64,000 bases of DNA from Prevotella aurantiaca JCM 15754 (GTDB lineage: Bacteria; Bacteroidota; Bacteroidia; Bacteroidales; Bacteroidaceae), in the NCBI RefSeq assembly GCF_000614025.1, contig NZ_BAKF01000004.1:62001-126000 (forward strand). Direction: 5' to 3'. Position 1 is the first letter of the stretch. Every line of letters starts with the position of its first letter. Shown here piece by piece: positions 35,944-44,986 of this stretch. The position numbers were made by a program, and so were the translations under genes. The notes under the pieces were generated by a model. That model saw only the letters and a list, made by a program, of their open reading frames with translations, was not told the origin of the DNA and ran no database searches.

Positions 35944-36030
35944 AATAGATATCATTAGAAAAATAAAATTTATAATTAAAATTTTTTATTTTGTAATTAC
36001 GTTTTTGGTGGAATGTAATTACGTTTTTCT
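35944..36030 (+). repeat. 21-22 bp periodic array, family B, locus 3
   Basis: Centres TCATTA at 35952 (degenerate), then TAATTA at 35973, 35994 and 36016; spacings 21, 21, 22. The last two share GTAATTACGTTTTT. Lies between rodA and the convergent gene at 36086. Confidence 0.75.
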
Positions 36031-36085
36031 TAATGTATTTATCTTTTTATTGGAACGTTAGGGAATTAAATCTATTCTGCCAAAC

Positions 36086-36433
36086 TTATTTTTTATCTTT
36101 ATTATTTTTATCCTTCCAGTTATTATATCTAATCATCATACTTTCTCTCCATTCTTCACTTGGACATTGACCAATTAAGTGCAGATAATCAACTTCGCTT
36201 TCATAATTAACCATTGATTCCACCAACCTTAAAAGACTCCATTGAAGGTCGTAGAAAGCTGTGTCAGGGAAGATACGAACTAAAACCAAAGCTTCTTCAT
36301 ACGAAAGAGGCAATGTTATACTTTCAAGATACTTATCGTAGCAATTTATTAAACGATCAATAGCCTCATCATCAGAGAGAGACTCATTAGGCATTCTTCC
36401 AAGTTCTTGTAAGTGAACGAATTCTTGTCTCAT
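36086..36433 (-). CDS. Small acidic protein of unknown function
   Basis: 115 residues from the ATG at 36433; the longer frame opens with TTG within the predicted -7 box, so I reject it. The sequence is helical and acidic with Trp-rich segments (DTAFYDLQWSLLRLVESMV, CPSEEWRESMMIRYNNWKDK) and no signal peptide, so likely cytoplasmic. I do not recognise a family. It is monocistronic, lies between a family B array and a terminator, and its promoter is good, which supports a real gene. Confidence 0.6.
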   Translation of the reverse strand: MRQEFVHLQELGRMPNESLSDDEAIDRLINCYDKYLESITLPLSYEEALVLVRIFPDTAFYDLQWSLLRLVESMVNYESEVDYLHLIGQCPSEEWRESMMIRYNNWKDKNNKDKK

Positions 36434-36490
36434 ATCGCAATTCTTTCTAATTATAATGTTTCTACAAATCTCTTTTATTTGGTTTGTTTG

Positions 36491-36498
36491 CAAAGATA
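36491..36498 (-). promoter_or_regulatory. Predicted -7 box of the 36086 gene
   Basis: Minus-strand TATCTTTG followed by CAAACAAACC; start codon 57 bases downstream. Confidence 0.6.
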
Positions 36499-36560
36499 GG
36501 TATTTAAAACCACATAGCCAAAACTGATGCAGAATAGAACTACTTGTATATTATTGAAAT

Positions 36561-36600
36561 ATAAAAGCCCTGCTATTCGTATAAGAAAAGCAGGGCTTTT
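36561..36600 (-). terminator. Terminator of the DegP-type protease gene
   Basis: 13-bp perfect stem TAAAAGCCCTGCT / AGCAGGGCTTTTA (36561-36573 with 36588-36600), about 140 bases beyond the protease stop codon on the minus strand and followed on that strand by a T-rich run. Confidence 0.8.
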
Positions 36601-36738
36601 AAAATTATTATAATCTATATTGGGATAATACTTAAACGATGGCCAAGTTATCTGAATTGTCTTTCTGTTTCAAACAGGTGTGTTTCTATAAATTTGTTTG
36701 CCGTTTAGTTATTGTCCCAAAGTTGAATTAACGAGAAT

Positions 36739-38193
36739 TTATTCTGATAATGGAACAGCGAAGTAAGCTTTCTTACCAGTAGGATAGATACCCTGAATAT
36801 AAAGTACAGGTTCGCTGCTGGTAGAAGCTGATTTAACTATCTTCTGCAATGCATCAATTGAATTTACCATTTGGTCGTTTACCTTCTGAATGATGAAGCC
36901 ACGATTAATACCTGCTTCACGCAATGCACCACCATTGATTTTTAATACTTCAAGACCATATTTAATATTCAACTGCTTCTGTGTCGCTTCAGTTATTGGG
37001 CGGAATTGTCCACCAAGAACATCAATGTCAGCTTGTGCTATAGGTTTTGTTGTACCTTGTGCATTCTTTAGAATAACGGTCTTCGTTATTTCTTTCTTGT
37101 CGCGCATAAACGTGATAGTAGCCTTATCACCAGGACGTTTTACATTTAATAGTTGTTGAAGTTCTGACATCTTAGTTACTTTCTTGCCGTCGAACTTTGT
37201 AATAACGTCTTTACTGCGCAAACCAATTTCTGCTCCATTTCCATCTTCGCTAACCTGATCAACAAATACACCTTCATTTGTGCCAAGGTCTACACTCTTT
37301 CCTTCTTCCTTCTGTGCATTGATATAGTTAATAACATCGCCACCTTGAATTCCCAATACCACACGCTGAACGCTTCCATATTTCTTAATATCCTCTACAA
37401 CTTTGTTCATAATAACAGTTGGAATAGCAAAGCCATAACCACTGTAAGAACCTGTTTGTGAGTAAAGCATAGCATTGATACCTACCAATTCTCCCTGAAC
37501 ATTAACAAGCGCACCGCCAGAGTTACCTTGATTAATGGCAGCATCGGTCTGAATAAAGCTTTCTACACCTTGAGTCGCACCTAATCCACGAGCTTTTGCA
37601 CTAACAATTCCTGCAGTTACAGTGTTATTCAAATTATAAGGATTACCTACTGCAATAACCCATTCACCTACTTTCAGATTATCTGAATTACCGATTGGAA
37701 GAGTAGGGAGGTTGTTTGCACTTACTTTAATTAAAGCAAGGTCAGTGCTTTTGTCAGTTCCTACTACTCGAGCCGAAAATTCTCTATTATCGTTAAGTGT
37801 TATGGTAAGTTCATCGGCACCTTCTACAACATGGTTATTTGTAACAATATAACCATCTGAAGAGATAATAACGCCACTACCAGTAACGCTTCGTTTTGGC
37901 GTTTGAATTTGCTGTTGTCGTGAACCTCCGCCAGGATTTCCAAAACCAAAGAAGTCGAAAAATCCACCAAATGGGTCGTCAGGAACTTCTACAGTTTTTG
38001 TTTTTGAATTCTGTGCATTTTTAATGTGTACTACTGCTGGCAATGCTTTTTCAGCAGCATAAGTAAGGTCTACTGGTTGTCCTGGTACACTAACAGGTGC
38101 TTTTGCAGCATATACCTTAATGAAAGCTCCTGCTGAGAATGATAATGCAAGCACGCAAGCCGCACCAAAGAAAAATTTTTCAATCTTTTTCAT
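36739..38193 (-). CDS. degP: Periplasmic serine protease, DegP/HtrA (Do) family
   Basis: 484 residues. Signal peptide at about 1-28. Catalytic triad: His in VTNNHVVEGADELT, Asp in DKSTDLALIKV, Ser in AINQGNSGGALVN. Two PDZ domains follow (about 270-370 and 385-480; IGLRSKDVITKFDGKKV and GINRGFIIQKVNDQMV). It degrades or refolds damaged envelope proteins. A Gly/Phe-rich loop (DDPFGGFFDFFGFGNPGGGS) lies before the catalytic domain, as in many DegP proteins. Single gene with its own terminator. Confidence 0.93.
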   Translation of the reverse strand: MKKIEKFFFGAACVLALSFSAGAFIKVYAAKAPVSVPGQPVDLTYAAEKALPAVVHIKNAQNSKTKTVEVPDDPFGGFFDFFGFGNPGGGSRQQQIQTPKRSVTGSGVIISSDGYIVTNNHVVEGADELTITLNDNREFSARVVGTDKSTDLALIKVSANNLPTLPIGNSDNLKVGEWVIAVGNPYNLNNTVTAGIVSAKARGLGATQGVESFIQTDAAINQGNSGGALVNVQGELVGINAMLYSQTGSYSGYGFAIPTVIMNKVVEDIKKYGSVQRVVLGIQGGDVINYINAQKEEGKSVDLGTNEGVFVDQVSEDGNGAEIGLRSKDVITKFDGKKVTKMSELQQLLNVKRPGDKATITFMRDKKEITKTVILKNAQGTTKPIAQADIDVLGGQFRPITEATQKQLNIKYGLEVLKINGGALREAGINRGFIIQKVNDQMVNSIDALQKIVKSASTSSEPVLYIQGIYPTGKKAYFAVPLSE

Positions 38194-38684
38194 AATCTCT
38201 TTATCTTATTAAATTAATATTTTTGTTTTACTCTTATTTTTTTATATTTAAGTACTTGTAATTTATAGTTCCAAGTGACAACTTGTCAGATGGTGATGGA
38301 TATGTTAAAAGCCTTTATAATCCTGGAGCCGTTATTTATATACAATTACTCCGTTTGAAGAATAGAGTGCAAATATAGACCCAAAAAATGTAAATGTGCT
38401 AATTTGTCAGTTTTGTTTATTCCAATTTAACAATTAAAAAGGCCAACTTAACGAATCTTGATTAGACTAATAGTGAATTTTACATTCGTTCAACATGGTA
38501 GTTTTTTATAAAAAAAGAGAATTAAAACCAATGAAAACGTTTGTAATCATAAGAATAATGTAATAGTCTTATATGATATTGAAGAGTTAAAACCAATACC
38601 TTTATAGCTTATTTTTTGACTTTAAAGTGCTCAGTCAACAAAATTCAGTAGCATAAAGGTATTGGTTTAACACACTTAAAAATT
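38194..38684. other. Gap between degP and lemA
   Basis: 490 bases without a credible frame. It should hold the degP promoter and leader near 38200-38400 (TTTGGGTCTATATTTGC on the minus strand near 38370-38386 gives TATATTTG at about 38373) and, at its right end, the hairpin terminator of lemA. Confidence 0.45.
38591..38667 (-). terminator. Long-loop hairpin downstream of lemA
   Basis: 15-bp perfect stem AACCAATACCTTTAT / ATAAAGGTATTGGTT (38591-38605 with 38653-38667) around a 47-base loop that has a second small stem TTGAC / GTCAA. It begins 17 bases beyond the lemA stop. The long structured loop is unusual for a plain terminator. Confidence 0.6.
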
Positions 38685-39269
38685 TTAAATATCCAAATCT
38701 GGTGCTTTTTCTGCACCTTCTACAGCAGTAAACTTTGTCATTTTCTTGAAACCGAAGATTCCTGCTAATAATGAGTTAGGGAAATGACGAACGGTTTGGT
38801 TATATTCCTGTACGCTTTCGTTGTATTTTTTGCGTGCTTCGTTAATGCGGTTTTCTGTTCCTTCTTCTTGAATTTGCAAAGACTTAAAGTTATCGCTCGC
38901 TTTAAGTTCTGGATAAGCTTCAGCAACAGCGATTAAACGAGAGAAAGCTTGTGCAACTTCATTTTGTGCAACTTCATACTCTTTCATCTTTTCAGGTGTC
39001 AAGTTATCAACATCAAGATGAATTTGTGTTGCAGCATTGCGTGCTTTTGTTACTGCATCAAATGTTTCTTTTTCATGCTTAGCATATGCCTTTACAATCT
39101 TTACTAACTGTGGCATCATGTCTGCTCTGCGTTGATATTGTGTCTCTACATTACTTAAAGCAGTAGTTGCTGCTTCTTGTGAATCAACCATTCCGTTGTA
39201 GCCAGAAAAAGCCCATAAAGCTATGATACCTACAACAGCTATTACAATTACAAGTTTTTTGTTCTTCAT
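38685..39269 (-). CDS. lemA: LemA family protein
   Basis: 194 residues. One N-terminal helix (about 4-22, KLVIVIAVVGIIALWAFSGY) and a long helical-bundle domain with the family pattern NVETQYQRRADMMPQLVKIV, NESVQEYNQTVRHFPNSLLA and FGFKKMTKF. Role of LemA is poorly understood; it is often linked to TPM-domain proteins, as here, where it follows the TPM gene by 39 bases in the same direction. Confidence 0.93.
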   Translation of the reverse strand: MKNKKLVIVIAVVGIIALWAFSGYNGMVDSQEAATTALSNVETQYQRRADMMPQLVKIVKAYAKHEKETFDAVTKARNAATQIHLDVDNLTPEKMKEYEVAQNEVAQAFSRLIAVAEAYPELKASDNFKSLQIQEEGTENRINEARKKYNESVQEYNQTVRHFPNSLLAGIFGFKKMTKFTAVEGAEKAPDLDI

Positions 39270-39308
39270 CTTTTCTAGTTTTAAATATTATTTTTCTTAT
39301 TAAATTGA

Positions 39309-40073
39309 TTACCATCCACCACCGGAGCCACCGCCACCAAAGCTACCTCCACCGAAACTTCCTCCGCTGATTCCACCACCACCTCTAAAAAAGTGGTCGT
39401 TTATGTGGCCAGGATTACCCCAAAAACCAGTAGACCCACCACTACCACCATTATTTCCACGATTTTTTATCGCCCAAATTACCCAAAATGCGACAATAAA
39501 GAAAATAATGAAAGCTGCAATACTATCGTCTTCTTTCTCTTTTGGACTTTGAATACCTAGTTTTCCAGTCTTGAATTTGCTATAAATGGCCTTCGCCGTG
39601 GATAGCATAGCCATATCAGGATTGCCCAATCGCATATTTTTTACAATACATGCTCGTGCAATATCGTCGCATTCTACGTCGGTTAGGTCTCCTTCTAAAC
39701 CATCTCCTGGTGCGATAAAATATTTTTTATCTTCTACAGCAACTACGATAACCAATCCTCTGTCAGTCTTTTTATTGCCAACACCATACTTATTTCCTAT
39801 ATCTTGTGCAACTCGAAATGGATCTCCATTTTCTACGTGGGGCACAATAACAAATACTGCTTGAATACCAGACTCCTTTTCCAATCTGCCAATATAAGCA
39901 TCGGTTGAGTCTCGCATCGCTTTGCTCATAATATTTTCTGGGTCGCAGACATATCTTCTTGCGTCCTTGAGGTGAATCATTGGTATATTGTCGGCATTCC
40001 AATCTTTCGCTGTTGCCTGCAACGTAAAGATAGAAAAGAGAAATGCGCATATTGTAAATATAGCTTTGTTCAT
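39309..40073 (-). CDS. TPM-domain membrane protein (YgcG-like)
   Basis: 254 residues from the ATG at 40073. Signal peptide MNKAIFTICAFLFSIFTLQA, TPM phosphatase-like domain about 30-165 (YVCDPENIMSKAMRDSTDAY, VGNKKTDRGLVIVVAVEDKK, GLEGDLTDVECDDIARACIV), a helix at about 184-204, and a Gly/Ser/Phe-rich C-terminal tail ending GGGSFGGGGSGGGW. Such proteins sit in the inner membrane with LemA. The longer TTG-initiated frame starts upstream of the predicted promoter. The mRNA is predicted to be leaderless. Confidence 0.88.
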   Translation of the reverse strand: MNKAIFTICAFLFSIFTLQATAKDWNADNIPMIHLKDARRYVCDPENIMSKAMRDSTDAYIGRLEKESGIQAVFVIVPHVENGDPFRVAQDIGNKYGVGNKKTDRGLVIVVAVEDKKYFIAPGDGLEGDLTDVECDDIARACIVKNMRLGNPDMAMLSTAKAIYSKFKTGKLGIQSPKEKEDDSIAAFIIFFIVAFWVIWAIKNRGNNGGSGGSTGFWGNPGHINDHFFRGGGGISGGSFGGGSFGGGGSGGGW

Positions 40074-40078
40074 ACTTG

Positions 40079-40107
40079 CAAAGATAACAAAAAAAGATAA
40101 AACCAAA
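40079..40107 (-). promoter_or_regulatory. Promoter of the TPM-lemA operon, 5 bases before the start codon
   Basis: Minus strand: TTTG (40104-40107), 17 bases, TATCTTTG (40079-40086), then CAAGT and ATG. The spacing implies transcription starts at or within a few bases of the start codon. Confidence 0.6.
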
Positions 40108-40247
40108 ATATTTTGCTAAAATAATATACACAGCACTTGTATTATTTGGAGTGATAAGGTATGTGTGTATTCGAAAAATATAATGCCTCTTTCATCTTAA
40201 TATTTCGTATATCTGAGATTAAGCGATATAGAAAAAAGAAGATGGCT

Positions 40248-40334
40248 GAAATTTATAATTATAAAAATAAAAAACATAATTATAAATTTAAAATTTGTAA
40301 TTACATTTTTGATAAAATCTAATTACGTTTTTCC
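40248..40334 (+). repeat. 21-22 bp periodic array, family B, locus 4
   Basis: TAATTA centres at 40256, 40277, 40298 and 40320; spacings 21, 21, 22. All four cores are intact, the best-preserved family B copy. It lies in the 475-base gap between divergent TPM and mfd genes, which otherwise holds only promoters. Confidence 0.8.
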
Positions 40335-40524
40335 CCTTGGTAATTTTTCTCTATTGAATGGTTTTATTTTCTCTTTGAAATGTAGGGAGAAGTACTTTAA
40401 TAATAAGCAAAAACATGAGTTCATATCAGTTCGATTTAATGGCTTGTTATTATCCTTTATTCTCCTACAACCATTTACTCAACTTTCTTGTATCATGCCC
40501 ATGCAATATTTAAGGTAAAAGTTG

Positions 40525-40532
40525 TATCTTTG
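40525..40532 (+). promoter_or_regulatory. Predicted -7 box of mfd
   Basis: TATCTTTG followed by TACTTC, 49 bases before the mfd ATG. Confidence 0.6.
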
Positions 40533-40581
40533 TACTTCAAAAAAGTAAAATCTAACAGTTTGTTGAAACGCAATAATTGCG

Positions 40582-43500
40582 ATGAATATACAAGACATAC
40601 AGAAATTATATGGGGTATTGCCTCAAGGCAATGCTTTGATAAAAACAATGGAGGAAAAGTCGGTACGAACCATTTTTCTTCAAGGATTATTGGCTTCTGC
40701 CACACCAATGTTTTTTGCTTCAATAGTAAAAAGATGGCAAAAAACAATACTTTTTGTGCTGAACGATAACGACGAAGCGGGCTATTTCTATAATGATTTA
40801 AAGACAATAGCAATGCCCGACAATGCAAACGAACAAACTGCTGAAGTTTTATTCTTTCCTTCCTCTTATCGTAGAGCAGTAAAATATGGTCAACGCGATG
40901 CCGGAAACGAGATTTTACGTACTGAAGTTTTGTCGCGTTTGTCTGTTATTAACGAAGAGAAAACTACATCTTCGTTACCTCTTTGTATTGTTACTGAACC
41001 TTCGGCATTGGCAGAATTGGTAGTTGCCAAACATAAATTAGACGAACATACTTTGTCTATATGTGTTGGACAGACGATAGACCTAACAGAAACAGAGAAA
41101 ACTTTACGCTCTTATGGCTTCCAACAAGTAGATTATGTGTATGAACCAGGTCAGTTTGCCGTGCGTGGTAGCATTCTTGATGTCTATTCTTTTTCGAGCG
41201 AATTACCATATCGTATCGATTTTTTCGGTAACGATGTAGACACAATTCGTACATTCGAGGTGGAAACACAGTTATCGAAGGATAAAAAAGAAAAGGTAGA
41301 AATTGTACCGGAATTGGCTACATTGAGCGAAGAGAAAATACCTTTTTTGCAGTTTCTTCCAAAAGATTCGGTTCTCGTTATGAAAGATTTGTTGTATATT
41401 CATGACACAATTGAGCGTATTTACAACGAAGGCTTCACTGCACAAGCACTTACCGAACAACTTGAAGGCAGAACAGAGGTAGAACAAAACGAGTTGAGAA
41501 AGCAATTACAGGCAAATCTTCAACTTGTAACGGCACAACAATTTGCTGATGATGCTCTAAATTTTAAGCGAATTGAATTTGGAACAAAGCATACAAATGC
41601 GAAGGCTATTATACATTTTAATATATCGCCTCAGCCGCTTTTCCACAAAAACTTTGAATTGCTTACGCAGTCATTGAAAGATTATCTGTTGCAAGGGTAT
41701 AAACTTTATATTCTTGCAGACAGCGAAAAACAAACAGCTCGTTTGCGCGATATATTCAATAGTAAAGAAATAGATAGTGAAGCCGAAACAACTTCAGTAG
41801 CAGATAGCATTCCTTTTATACCCGTTAACAGAACCATTCATGAAGGTTTTGTAGACAACGATTTGAAAGTTTGTTTTTTTACCGACCATCAGATTTTCGA
41901 TCGTTTCCATAAGTATAGTTTAAAATCAGATAAGGCTCGACAAGGAAAGATGGCTCTTACAATGAAGGAATTGCAAGAGATGGAACCAGGCGATTTTCTT
42001 GTTCATGTTGACTTTGGTATTGGCAAATTTGCTGGTTTAGTGCGCGTTCCTGCTGGTGAATCTTATCAAGAAATGATACGCTTAGTATATCAGCACAACG
42101 ATATTGTAGATGTTTCTATCCATTCGCTTTATAAAATTAGCAAGTATCGCCGTGCAGATAGTGGCGATGCTGCCCCACGTCTTTCTGTTCTTGGTTCTGG
42201 TGCTTGGGATAGACTTAAGGAAAAAGCAAAGAAACGCATTAAGGATATTGCCCGTGATTTAATAAAACTATACGCTAAACGTCGCCATGAAAAAGGCTAT
42301 TCTTTCTCGCCCGACTCGTATATGCAGCATGAATTGGAGGCTTCTTTTCTTTATGAAGATACACCCGATCAGCTGAAAGCAACTCAAGACTTGAAGCAAG
42401 ATATGGAAAGTTCTCGTCCAATGGATAGATTAGTTTGTGGAGACGTAGGTTTTGGCAAGACAGAAGTTGCAGTGCGCGCAGCTTTTAAAGCTGCAACCGA
42501 TGGAAAACAAGTGGCAGTGCTCGTTCCAACTACGGTACTCGCATTCCAACATTATCAAACTTTCAAGAAGAGACTGAAGGATATGCCAGTTACGGTGGAC
42601 TATCTTTCGCGAGCAAGAACCGCTAAACAAACCAAACAAGTTTTAACGGATTTAGCTGAAGGAAAGATAGATATTCTTGTGGGAACACATAAACTAATAG
42701 GTAAAAATGTAAAATGGAAAGACATCGGCTTGTTAATCATTGATGAAGAGCAGAAATTTGGTGTTTCTACAAAAGAAAAACTGCGCCAACTGAAGAGTAA
42801 CATTGATACACTTACAATGTCGGCAACACCAATTCCACGTACTTTACAGTTTTCTTTAATGGGAGCAAGGGATATGAGTATTATGCGAACTCCACCGCCC
42901 AACCGTTATCCTATTCAAACAGAAATTGCAACTTTCTCGGCAGACGTAATTGCAGATGCAATAAACTTTGAAATGAGTCGCAACGGACAAGTATTTTTTG
43001 TGAACGACCGAATAGCAAACTTGCCAGAATTAGCAAGTCTTATCAAGAAAAATGTGCCCGATTGTCGTGTAGCAATAGGACATGGGCAGATGAAACCCGA
43101 AGAGTTGGAAGAAATTATTATTGGTTTTATGAACCACGATTACGATGTGTTGCTTTCAACAACCATTGTCGAAAACGGTATCGACATATCAAACGCCAAC
43201 ACCATCATAATAAACGATGCACATAAGTTCGGACTTTCAGACCTTCACCAAATGCGTGGACGCGTGGGACGTTCTAATAAAAAAGCATTCTGTTATTTAC
43301 TTGCACCGCCATTGGCAGCTTTAAATCCAGATGCACGCCGTCGTTTGGAGGCTTTAGAAACATTTTCTGACCTTGGTAGTGGTTTCAGTTTGGCAATGCA
43401 AGACCTCGATATTCGTGGCGCAGGCAATCTTCTTGGAGCTGAACAAAGTGGATTTATGGAAGATTTAGGCTACGAAACATATCAGAAAATATTGAATCAG

Positions 43501-44022
43501 GCTGTAACTGAACTTAAGAACGATGAGTTTCAAGACCTTTATACGGAGGAAATGGCAGAAGGAAAACAGCTCTCTGGCGATGATTTCGTAGACGATTGTG
43601 CCGTAGAAAGCGACCTCGAAATGTATTTCCCCGATACGTATGTACCTGGAAGTTCAGAAAGAATGTTGCTTTATCGCGAACTCGATAACATTGAAAACGA
43701 TGTACAATTAGACGCCTATCGCAAACGATTGGAAGACCGTTTCGGACCAATTCCACGTCAAGGAATAGAATTAATGCAAGTAGTTTCGCTCCGCCGATTG
43801 GGTAAACACCTTGGTTGCGAAAAGCTTATTTTGAAACAAAGCACCTTGCAAATGCAATTTGTGTCCAATCTAAACAGTGCATACTATAAGAGTAACGCCT
43901 TCGGAAAATGTATCGATTATATTGCTGCAAACCCTCGCCGTTGCAACATTAAAGAAAAAAACGGCAAACGCTCAATGATAGTTTCAAACATAAAGACAGT
44001 TGCGACGCCGTTTTCGTATTAA
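40582..44022 (+). CDS. mfd: Transcription-repair coupling factor Mfd
   Basis: 1146 residues, full length. Removes stalled RNA polymerase at lesions and recruits UvrA. N-terminal UvrB-like modules (YEPGQFAVRGSILDVYSF), RNA polymerase-interacting CarD-like domain near 470-530 (GDFLVHVDFGIGKFAGLVRV), then the RecG-like translocase: Walker A GDVGFGKTEVAVRAA near 620, DEEQKFGV near 720, MSATPIPRTLQFSLMGARDM, MRGRVGRSNKKAFCYLL; and the C-terminal autoinhibitory domain. A single gene with its own promoter. Confidence 0.97.
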   Translation: MNIQDIQKLYGVLPQGNALIKTMEEKSVRTIFLQGLLASATPMFFASIVKRWQKTILFVLNDNDEAGYFYNDLKTIAMPDNANEQTAEVLFFPSSYRRAVKYGQRDAGNEILRTEVLSRLSVINEEKTTSSLPLCIVTEPSALAELVVAKHKLDEHTLSICVGQTIDLTETEKTLRSYGFQQVDYVYEPGQFAVRGSILDVYSFSSELPYRIDFFGNDVDTIRTFEVETQLSKDKKEKVEIVPELATLSEEKIPFLQFLPKDSVLVMKDLLYIHDTIERIYNEGFTAQALTEQLEGRTEVEQNELRKQLQANLQLVTAQQFADDALNFKRIEFGTKHTNAKAIIHFNISPQPLFHKNFELLTQSLKDYLLQGYKLYILADSEKQTARLRDIFNSKEIDSEAETTSVADSIPFIPVNRTIHEGFVDNDLKVCFFTDHQIFDRFHKYSLKSDKARQGKMALTMKELQEMEPGDFLVHVDFGIGKFAGLVRVPAGESYQEMIRLVYQHNDIVDVSIHSLYKISKYRRADSGDAAPRLSVLGSGAWDRLKEKAKKRIKDIARDLIKLYAKRRHEKGYSFSPDSYMQHELEASFLYEDTPDQLKATQDLKQDMESSRPMDRLVCGDVGFGKTEVAVRAAFKAATDGKQVAVLVPTTVLAFQHYQTFKKRLKDMPVTVDYLSRARTAKQTKQVLTDLAEGKIDILVGTHKLIGKNVKWKDIGLLIIDEEQKFGVSTKEKLRQLKSNIDTLTMSATPIPRTLQFSLMGARDMSIMRTPPPNRYPIQTEIATFSADVIADAINFEMSRNGQVFFVNDRIANLPELASLIKKNVPDCRVAIGHGQMKPEELEEIIIGFMNHDYDVLLSTTIVENGIDISNANTIIINDAHKFGLSDLHQMRGRVGRSNKKAFCYLLAPPLAALNPDARRRLEALETFSDLGSGFSLAMQDLDIRGAGNLLGAEQSGFMEDLGYETYQKILNQAVTELKNDEFQDLYTEEMAEGKQLSGDDFVDDCAVESDLEMYFPDTYVPGSSERMLLYRELDNIENDVQLDAYRKRLEDRFGPIPRQGIELMQVVSLRRLGKHLGCEKLILKQSTLQMQFVSNLNSAYYKSNAFGKCIDYIAANPRRCNIKEKNGKRSMIVSNIKTVATPFSY

Positions 44023-44122
44023 GAGAAATAGACAAAGGATAAGAAGCAAAGAAAAACTTTGTGTGAAGCAATAAAAGACAACAATACATAACTTGTTATT
44101 AGTTAAGAAAGATATATGAGGT

Positions 44123-44389
44123 GATACACGTAATACACATCCTTCTGGAATATACAGACTTGAGATTTGTAGATTAACCGATAAAGATTATTCTCGTATT
44201 ATAAACTATGAACTAGCAACAATTGAACTTTACCCTAACCTAAATGAAAGACTATACTTATGCTATAAATTCAATAGAAACATCGATCCCGAGAAAGAAA
44301 TAATATTTAAATAGGAAATACCTTTGGAGTATAAGAATTATTTAGACATTATTTCGGGAGAAACTACCTTAGCAGATTTAGGCTATTAA
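44123..44389 (+). pseudogene. Relic of an unknown gene, with in-frame amber stop
   Basis: An 88-codon frame without a start codon reads like a real protein: GIYRLEICRLTDKDYSRIIN and YELATIELYPNLNERLYLCY, then TAG at 44312-44314, then in the same frame EIPLEYKNYLDIISGETTLA and DLGY before a TAA at 44387. Coding-like composition continues on both sides of the amber codon. A TGA lies just upstream in frame at 44117, so the 5' part is gone. I do not recognise the family. Confidence 0.55.
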
Positions 44390-44461
44390 AAAACATTTGG
44401 GTAAATGAAGTTTGGAAAAGAATTAGATTTTTATTCTTTTAAGTTCAAGAAAATAGTTCGA

Positions 44462-44562
44462 AAAAATTATAATTATAAAAAACAAAATTGTAATTACAAA
44501 ATCATAAAAATATAATTACAAATTTTAAATTTGTAATTATATTTTTTTATTCGTAATTTTGT
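44462..44562 (+). repeat. 21-22 bp periodic array, family B, locus 5
   Basis: TAATTA centres at 44470, 44491, 44513 and 44534, then a weaker TAATTT at 44554; spacings 21, 22, 21, 20. Possibly five units, unlike the other loci. Confidence 0.7.
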
Positions 44563-44783
44563 TCTTTATAAAAGTCCACAAAGCACTCTTATAAAAGGCG
44601 AAGAAATATCCTCATAATAATGAAAATTCTGTTTATTCTCAATAAACTAAAGTAAATTTGTATTACTTATAAATTGTATTATTTAGGTAAAGCTTACGTA
44701 ATGTGAAGGTAATTAATTTAGCCTATAATAGGTAATAGAAAAAGGAAAATATAAGAAAACTCTTGGGAAAAAGTTTTAGATAA

Positions 44784-44815
44784 TTTGTAATTATGACTTT
44801 TTATGTCTATATTTG
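44784..44815 (+). promoter_or_regulatory. Promoter of the BspA-like gene at 44987
   Basis: TTTG (44784-44787), 20 bases, TATATTTG (44808-44815), then CGAAAA. The leader to the ATG is about 165 nt, long enough for post-transcriptional control. Confidence 0.65.
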
Positions 44816-44986
44816 CGAAAAGCATATAAATAATATAAACCAATAGTCTCATAGTTTATGGACTTGGTTATAAAAAGTTAACTTTGAATTTCTTGATACT
44901 TTAGCAAAATATGGTAATGCTTGTATAAGAGATATTTTTTATTGTATTATTAACCAAAGCGCAAATGTGCGATAAATTATTTCATC

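Larger units (their letters stand above)
44023..44986. other. Long gap between mfd and the BspA-like gene
   Basis: Nearly 1 kb. It holds a decayed reading frame (44123-44389), a family B array (44462-44562) and a promoter (44784-44815) with a leader of about 165 nt. The remainder is AT-rich with no feature I can support. Confidence 0.6.

Noticed and set aside
40309..40769. Two short forward frames before and inside the start of mfd
   Set aside because: One crosses the mfd promoter and the other overlaps mfd in another frame; neither has a plausible signal or motif.
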